Source: Kitasatospora albolonga (lineage in GTDB: Bacteria > Actinomycetota > Actinomycetes > Streptomycetales > Streptomycetaceae). From it: 64,000 nt of DNA. The notes beneath the pieces are model-generated. The model was not told the DNA's origin, did not search any database, and worked only from the letters and a program-made list of their open reading frames with translations. Numbering within the stretch: the first letter of the stretch is position 1; the number at the start of each line of letters is the position of its first letter. The stretch spans positions 5,140,001-5,204,000 of the forward strand of contig CP020563.1 in NCBI GenBank assembly GCA_002082585.1, given 5' to 3'. A program made the position numbers and the translations under genes. Of the stretch, positions 63,412-64,000 are shown one piece after another.

Positions 63412-63421
63412 TGCACGAAAC
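63397..63421. promoter_or_regulatory. LysR-type operator between divergent genes
   Basis: GTTTCATGC and GCACGAAAC form a 9-base inverted repeat (8 matches) with a 7-base spacer. The centre contains T-N11-A (63403 to 63415), the LysR box, and overlaps the -35 of the MFS promoter. It lies about 16 bases before the LysR start. Confidence 0.6.
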
Positions 63422-63437
63422 CGCCATAATCAATCCC

Positions 63438-64000
63438 ATGGCGCATCAACGCAGCTCACAGCCTCGGCTGTCACCGAGCAGTTACGAAGAAGACATCCGG
63501 GCCGTCCTCGCGCCACGCCTCGCGTACTTCGAGGCGGTCGCCCGGCACGAGCATGTGACCCGCGCCGCACACGAGCTCGGCGTCCCGCAGTCCACGCTCT
63601 CGCGGGCCATGGTCCGGCTCGAAGAGGACCTGGGCGTCGCCCTGTTCGCCCGCAAGGGCCGTACGGTCTCGCTCACCCCGGCCGGCCGCACCTTCCTCGC
63701 CTCCGCCGAACGGGCCCTGGCCGAGGTGGAGAAGGCCGCCGACTCGGTCCGGGCCGACGCCGACCCCACGGCGGGCCGGGTCTCCTTCGGCTTTCTGCAC
63801 ACCATGGGCTCGGAGACCGTACCCGCCCTGATCCGCGCCTTCCGCGCCGACCACCCGAAGGTCCGCTTCCAGCTCGTCCAGAACTACGGCGAGGCCATGA
63901 TCGAACGGCTCCGCGCGGGCGGCCTCGACCTCTGCCTCACCTCACCCGTGCCCGACGCCCCCGACCTGGTCACCCGCCGCCTGGACGAACAGCGCCTGCG
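63438..64000 (+). CDS. LysR family transcriptional regulator (3' end missing)
   Basis: The window holds the first 187 codons, and the frame stays open to the right edge. The winged-helix part is clear: RLAYFEAVARHEHVTRAAHE, LGVPQSTLSRAMVRLEEDLG, then FARKGRTVSLTPAGRTFLAS. The effector domain begins with GRVSFGFLHTMGSETVPALI. CATAAT (63425-63430) seven bases before the ATG may be the -10 of a leaderless transcript. It is divergent from the MFS gene, the classic layout for control of an exporter. Confidence 0.88.
   Translation, partial: MAHQRSSQPRLSPSSYEEDIRAVLAPRLAYFEAVARHEHVTRAAHELGVPQSTLSRAMVRLEEDLGVALFARKGRTVSLTPAGRTFLASAERALAEVEKAADSVRADADPTAGRVSFGFLHTMGSETVPALIRAFRADHPKVRFQLVQNYGEAMIERLRAGGLDLCLTSPVPDAPDLVTRRLDEQRL

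Overview
The window is chromosomal DNA of a Streptomyces or close relative. GC content is very high, coding third positions are almost all G or C, GTG and TTG starts are common, and genes often overlap by 1 or 4 bases. The gene set is typical of the genus: an sdhCDAB operon, a secreted GH20 hexosaminidase, large secreted subtilases, ECF sigma factors, DprE1/DprE2-like enzymes, and a BMP-type nucleoside importer next to cdd and deoA. From memory, the order resembles the trpS-sdh-nucleoside stretch of the S. coelicolor core chromosome. I see no rRNA, tRNA, insertion sequence, prophage or CRISPR array.

Layout. 1-7 kb: an ATP-grasp glutathionylspermidine-synthase-like enzyme, rocD, trpS, a 2H phosphoesterase, and dprE1-dprE2. 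7-16 kb: envelope proteins (YihY, a D-Ala-D-Ala carboxypeptidase, a small membrane protein, a metallophosphoesterase), a solute-binding protein, and a membrane protein-TetR pair with two matching palindromic operators. 16-20 kb: succinate dehydrogenase, then uraD. 21-30 kb: mixed secreted and small proteins, a MurG-like glycosyltransferase, and an ECF sigma factor overlapping a membrane-protein gene. 30-34.7 kb: an L,D-transpeptidase gene that appears frameshifted, an amino-acid exporter, a secreted I36 inhibitor, a MarR regulator with a clear operator, and an acyltransferase.

34.9-46.3 kb is the most interesting region. It is a locus for a nonulosonic-acid (sialic-acid-like, probably Kdn) wall glycopolymer. 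It has a NeuB-type synthase, a CMP-nonulosonate cytidylyltransferase fused to a KdsC-like phosphatase, and three unrelated sialyltransferase-like types (GT29-like, polysialyltransferase-like, and a second protein with the D/E-D/E-G, His and S/T motifs). It also has a GT8 to pyruvyltransferase fusion, a GT2 enzyme and a DUF6716 glycosyltransferase. No NeuC-type epimerase is present, which favours Kdn made from mannose or mannose-6-phosphate. A Kdn polymer (teichulosonic acid) and a locus for it are known from S. coelicolor, so the pathway is not new. The enzyme fusions and the roles of the individual transferases are the open questions.

46.4-55 kb: an M20 amidohydrolase, then nucleoside uptake and salvage (BMP lipoprotein, ATPase, two permeases, cytidine deaminase, thymidine phosphorylase). 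One near-palindrome, TCTACGCGCGTAGA, recurs before the binding protein, the ATPase operon and deoA, so the three units probably share a regulator. The ATPase gene appears to start at a non-standard ATC codon. 55-64 kb: a Uma2-type nuclease-like protein, a giant secreted S8 protease, a STAS protein, an ECF sigma factor with a SnoaL-like tail, a second L,D-transpeptidase, and a divergent MFS/LysR pair sharing an operator-promoter region. The LysR gene runs off the right end.
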